From the NCBI GenBank assembly GCA_026985075.1, contig JALSQX010000053.1, positions 258,262 through 322,261 on the forward strand: DNA of 64,000 nucleotides, written 5' to 3'. Position 1 is the stretch's first letter, and each line of letters opens with the position of its first letter. The notes under the pieces were generated by a model. The model was not told the DNA's origin. It did no database searches and was given only the letters and a program-made list of their open reading frames with translations. The DNA is from Blastocatellia bacterium (GTDB lineage Bacteria; Acidobacteriota; Blastocatellia; HR10; J050). Position numbers and translations under genes: made by a program. Positions 62,983 to 64,000 of this stretch are shown here, piece after piece.

Positions 62983-63732
62983 CTAAAGGTGTTGGTTTGT
63001 TTCAAAAGCTGCCTTGATATCGATTTCAATAATATCTCTTAGTTTGGCTGTTTCGATGGTATCTTCGAGCATCTTTTGGTATGCCCGTTCCGGATCACGA
63101 CTCTTAATGGCCTCTAACATCTCTTTATGGAGTCGGAGAATCCGCTGTGTATGCGCCTCAGGAGGATGAATCTTTATAACCTGTTCGGTCAATAGTACGC
63201 GAGTCGATTCAGAAATCAGAGCTAGCATACGGTTCTTAGAAGCCTTCGCCACCAGGTCATGAAACCTGCTGCTCTCGATGACCTTGAGCGTGCTATCAGC
63301 GATGTTTTCCACCTGGACAACTGACTGCTCAAGTTGTTTGATCTCCTCCTCACTGGCATGCTGAGCTGCCATCTGAGCCAGGGGCGGTTCAATAATCCGC
63401 CAAGTTTGCGTAAGTTCATCAAATGAGATCTGACGCAAAATGAACATACTCGAAATGGACGTCTTGATGTGATCGGAACCGGGCAAGCGAACATAGGTGC
63501 CACCTCTCGGACCCAACCTCTTCTCAATGAACTGAAGCGCTTCCAAGGATCGCAAAGCTTCGCGGACAGCGATACGGCTCACACCAAGCAATCTGGCCAG
63601 TTCCCGCTCTGGTGGAAGACGATCTCCTGGTTTGAGCTTGCCTGAAAGGATGGCATATCGGATCTGATCAGCCACTAGCAGGTAGACATCCTTGATTTTG
63701 ACTTTCTCGAAGATATTGTTTGGACTTACCAT
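62983..63732 (-). CDS. GntR family regulator, FadR/FCD subfamily
   Basis: 249 residues. N-terminal winged helix: VADQIRYAILSGKLKPGDRLPPERELARLLGVSRIAVREALRSLEAL, followed by GTYVRLPG. The all-helical FCD domain (about residues 95-235) includes RIIEPPLAQMAAQHASEEEI and HKEMLEAIKSRDPERAYQKM with the ligand or metal site. It likely represses the whole operon and releases when bound to a pathway acid. It leads the operon; a dyad overlaps its promoter, consistent with autoregulation. No Shine-Dalgarno is seen. Confidence 0.93.
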   Translation of the reverse strand: MVSPNNIFEKVKIKDVYLLVADQIRYAILSGKLKPGDRLPPERELARLLGVSRIAVREALRSLEALQFIEKRLGPRGGTYVRLPGSDHIKTSISSMFILRQISFDELTQTWRIIEPPLAQMAAQHASEEEIKQLEQSVVQVENIADSTLKVIESSRFHDLVAKASKNRMLALISESTRVLLTEQVIKIHPPEAHTQRILRLHKEMLEAIKSRDPERAYQKMLEDTIETAKLRDIIEIDIKAAFETNQHL

Positions 63733-63744
63733 AATCCAAAATAT

Positions 63745-63773
63745 AAATAAACCAGTTTATACGTTGTTGTCAA
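63745..63773 (-). promoter_or_regulatory. Promoter of gntR and the hydantoin operon
   Basis: On the minus strand TTGACA (63768-63773), a 17-base spacer and TTATTT (63745-63750). Predicted start near 63738, leaving about six bases before the ATG at 63732. Confidence 0.5.
63747..63760. promoter_or_regulatory. Palindromic operator candidate ATAAAC-CA-GTTTAT
   Basis: A perfect 6-bp inverted repeat with two central bases overlaps the -10 and the spacer of the gntR promoter. FadR-subfamily dimers bind short palindromes in such positions (family knowledge), so autorepression is likely. Confidence 0.45.
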
Positions 63774-63910
63774 GATTTTTTTGCGGGAGCTTCTCCGTAG
63801 TACTGCTAAGCTATTGATTTCAGAATTATTATAAGACTCTCGGTCCATTTGACGAAGGGACCCACTCAGCCCCCTAGTACTTTACCACATTGGTTTTACT
63901 TGTTATCTTC

Positions 63911-63935
63911 CTTTCCACAAAACCATTGTGGAAAG
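63911..63935 (+). other. Perfect hairpin just before the transposase ribosome binding site
   Basis: CTTTCCACAA (63911-63920) pairs fully with TTGTGGAAAG (63926-63935) around AACCA. The 3' arm touches the GGAGGG ribosome binding site (63935-63940), so readthrough RNA could fold and limit transposase translation. Confidence 0.5.
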
Positions 63936-63946
63936 GAGGGAAAGCC

Positions 63947-64000
63947 ATGCCTAGACCTAAGAAATACGTGGTTAAGTTAACCCCGGAGGAGCGCTCCCGC
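63947..64000 (+). mobile_element. Start of an IS630-type transposase (partial)
   Basis: The last 54 bases read MPRPKKYVVKLTPEERSR after AAGGAGGG. This is the usual N-terminus of IS630-family transposases (pattern recognition; only 18 residues visible). The rest, including the DDE motif, lies outside the window. The region 63780-63910 is AT-rich and should contain the left end of the element; I cannot fix its terminal inverted repeat. Confidence 0.55.

Noticed and set aside
1..64000. CRISPR array, rRNA or tRNA genes
   Set aside because: I saw no regularly spaced direct repeats of CRISPR type, no rRNA-like stretches and no convincing cloverleaf; the only short repeats are the palindromes at 3254-3469. 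A covariance-model scan would be decisive.

Overview
The window looks like chromosome of a GC-rich (roughly 55-60% G+C by eye) Gram-negative bacterium, most likely an Acidobacteriota member. The clues are three very large Oar-type TonB-dependent receptors with an N-terminal carboxypeptidase-like domain, a DUF1844 protein, a bacillithiol deacetylase (BshB1), a TolB-propeller amidohydrolase and a DUF3179 protein. The assignment is inference; the window has no rRNA, and I recognised no tRNA.

Layout. 1-3083: partial unknown gene, then cutA, bshB1 and a membrane glycosyltransferase on the minus strand. 3190-3470: a cluster of palindromic REP-like repeats. 3650-4396: a glutaredoxin-DinB fusion whose first active-site Cys codon is TGA, followed by a SECIS-like hairpin, so probably a selenoprotein. 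4512-7448: rsmB, fmt and def on the minus strand. 7449-15797: two monocistronic Oar receptors, each with a sigma-54 promoter and a pair of upstream sites in identical geometry. 15893-21695: an orphan HyuA-type hydantoinase subunit and dnaE. 21772-24650: sugar nucleotidyltransferase, receiver-like protein, TPR protein. 24767-26457: marR-doxX-wrbA, probably quinone or redox stress, with a large dyad over the marR start. 26618-35801: PQQ-type dehydrogenase, DUF3179, TlpA-like thioredoxin, zinc-ribbon peptide, 2H phosphoesterase, propeller-amidohydrolase, rsmE and a small membrane protein. 36014-43822: cation:dicarboxylate symporter, then a sugar/polyol ABC transporter with a TIM-barrel isomerase and an Idh/MocA dehydrogenase. 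43849-51186: era, CNNM protein, ybeY, phoH, ribF, DUF1844, isoprenylcysteine-type methyltransferase and mgtE.

51274-63732 is one tightly packed eight-gene minus-strand operon for hydantoin or cyclic ureide use: GntR regulator, its own TonB-dependent receptor, N-carbamoyl amidohydrolase (hyuC), hydantoin racemase (hyuE), HyuA, HyuB, a dihydropyrimidinase-like hydantoinase with a twin-Arg leader, and a luciferase-like flavin oxidoreductase. It is visibly poorer in G+C than the rest and lies beside the start of an IS630-type transposase at the right edge, which suggests transfer.

Recurrent signals not explained by gene content: many promoters sit so close to the start codon that mRNA leaders would be about 0-12 nt (glycosyltransferase, def, hyuA-like, TPR, symporter, solute-binding protein, mgtE, gntR). 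The sigma-54/paired-site architecture of the two Oar genes and the candidate selenoprotein are the most notable observations.
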